From assembly GCA_964474355.1 (NCBI GenBank), contig CAYYSY010000132.1:1-6816 (forward strand): a stretch of 6,816 bases of DNA, written 5' to 3'. Both the position numbers and the translations under genes were made by a program. The notes below the pieces were generated by a model that did no database searches, was not told the origin of the DNA, and worked only from the letters and a program-made list of their open reading frames with translations. The stretch's first letter is position 1. Every line of letters starts with the position of its first letter. Of the stretch, positions 6,346-6,816 are shown one piece after another. The DNA comes from CAYYSY01 sp964474355 (GTDB lineage: Bacteria > Myxococcota_A > UBA9160 > UBA4427).

Positions 6346-6562
6346 GGCTGAGACTCCGGTCGACGCGACGCCTCTTCGCGGCGACCGCTGCGTCGTGACC
6401 GCGGGGTGGGTTAGGATCGCGAGGTCGTGACTGCGCCGAGGGGCACGACGCGCGAGTCGGTGAGGCGTGGGCTGCGTCAGCCCCCGAGCCTCGGTCTCCG
6501 CGAAAATCAGAGGCAGTTGGACGGCGACCCTCGGCTGGTCGCCCGATCTTGAGGGAAGCGAC
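6346..6562. other. 217-bp intergenic region with hairpins
   Basis: No protein-coding start with a credible ribosome binding site and conserved sequence was found here. The region holds a small perfect hairpin, GGGCT-gcgtc-AGCCC (6469-6483), itself bracketed by CCGAGG (6436-6441) and CCTCGG (6489-6494), and the stronger hairpin listed separately (6523-6543). TAGGAT at 6412-6417 is a possible -10, but GTGACC (6395-6400) sits too close (11 nt) to be its -35. A long 3' tail of the SAM synthetase transcript or a structured leader for the next gene are both possible. Confidence 0.4.
6523..6543 (+). other. Perfect 7-bp stem-loop just before the GFA-family gene
   Basis: GGCGACC (6523-6529), a 7-nt loop, and GGTCGCC (6537-6543) form an uninterrupted GC-rich stem. 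It ends 7 nt before the Shine-Dalgarno at 6551. No run of T follows (the next bases are CGATCTTGAG), so it does not look like a standard intrinsic terminator. It could be a leader structure affecting translation of the downstream gene, or a 3'-end hairpin of the SAM synthetase transcript. Confidence 0.4.
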
Positions 6563-6816
6563 ATGGAGCTGGAAGGCGGGTGCTACTGCGGTGACTTGCG
6601 GTACAAGGTCTCGGGCGATGCGGTCTTCAAGGGCCAGTGCCATTGCCGCGAGTGCCAGTACATCTCGGGCGGCTCGCCGAACGTGATCATGGCGTTCCCC
6701 GAGGCGGACTTCGAGTACACGAAGGGTGCGCCGAAGGGCTTCAGCCGCAGTGACCTCGAGACCCCGGTGACCCGCGAGTTCTGTGCGAACTGCGGCACGC
6801 ATGTCGTGAGCAAGGC
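6563..6816 (+). CDS. GFA-family cysteine-rich zinc protein, N-terminal part (cut by window edge)
   Basis: The open frame from ATG at 6563 runs to the window end, giving 84 residues plus two bases. GAGGGAAG (6551-6558) is the ribosome binding site. The protein shows the cysteine pattern of the GFA / CENP-V family (PF04828): GGCYCGDLRY with C7 and C9, CHCRECQ with C26, C28 and C31, and FCANCGTHV with C74 and C77. In this family the cysteines bind zinc. The founding member was described as a glutathione-dependent formaldehyde-activating enzyme, but most bacterial homologues, short cytosolic proteins of roughly 115-190 residues, have no demonstrated substrate. A formaldehyde role should therefore not be assumed. 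The C-terminal part lies beyond the window. No neighbour here clarifies its role. Confidence 0.9.
   Translation, partial: MELEGGCYCGDLRYKVSGDAVFKGQCHCRECQYISGGSPNVIMAFPEADFEYTKGAPKGFSRSDLETPVTREFCANCGTHVVSK

Noticed and set aside
1..6816. CRISPR arrays, insertion sequences, tRNA or rRNA genes
   Set aside because: Reading both strands showed no regularly spaced repeats, transposase motifs, terminal inverted repeats with target duplications, or tRNA/rRNA signatures.

Overview
The window is a compact, high-GC bacterial chromosome segment, GC-rich at third codon positions throughout, with almost no non-coding DNA. A bacterial-type FtsH, a DUF4156-type lipoprotein with a lipobox, and a signal peptide on the ion channel point to a Gram-negative bacterium. 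A proteobacterial or myxobacterial ('deltaproteobacterial') relative is my guess, but no rRNA or other phylogenetic marker is present, so this is weak. Several genes have a patchy or archaeal-flavoured distribution: an archaeal-type methionine adenosyltransferase and a COG2403-type P-loop protein.

Layout. (1) Positions 1-1118, minus strand: the N-terminal 372 residues of FtsH, with the peptidase domain beyond the left edge. (2) Positions 1119-1298: a divergent intergenic region with a perfect 10-bp inverted repeat. (3) Positions 1299-3574, plus strand: a translationally coupled pair, a COG2403-family P-loop protein (databases often call it cyclic 2,3-diphosphoglycerate synthase) followed by carbamate kinase with an ATGA overlap. 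(4) Positions 3629-5025: a second coupled pair, a small DUF4156-like lipoprotein and a prokaryotic pentameric ligand-gated ion channel with a GTGA overlap. (5) Positions 5110-6345: archaeal-type S-adenosylmethionine synthetase. (6) Positions 6346-6562: a 217-bp gap with two hairpins. (7) Positions 6563-6816: the start of a GFA-family (Cys-rich, zinc-binding) protein running off the right edge.

How the genes work together. The COG2403/carbamate kinase pair looks like a real two-gene operon: overlapping codons and a strong Shine-Dalgarno inside the upstream gene. It may act around carbamoyl phosphate/ATP metabolism, but the role of the COG2403 partner is unproven. The lipoprotein/channel pair places a predicted lipid-anchored periplasmic protein next to a channel whose sensory domain should also be periplasmic, so a physical or regulatory link is possible. 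The SAM synthetase and GFA-family genes each have their own leader and appear to be separate units. I see no tRNA, rRNA, CRISPR array, insertion sequence or phage gene.
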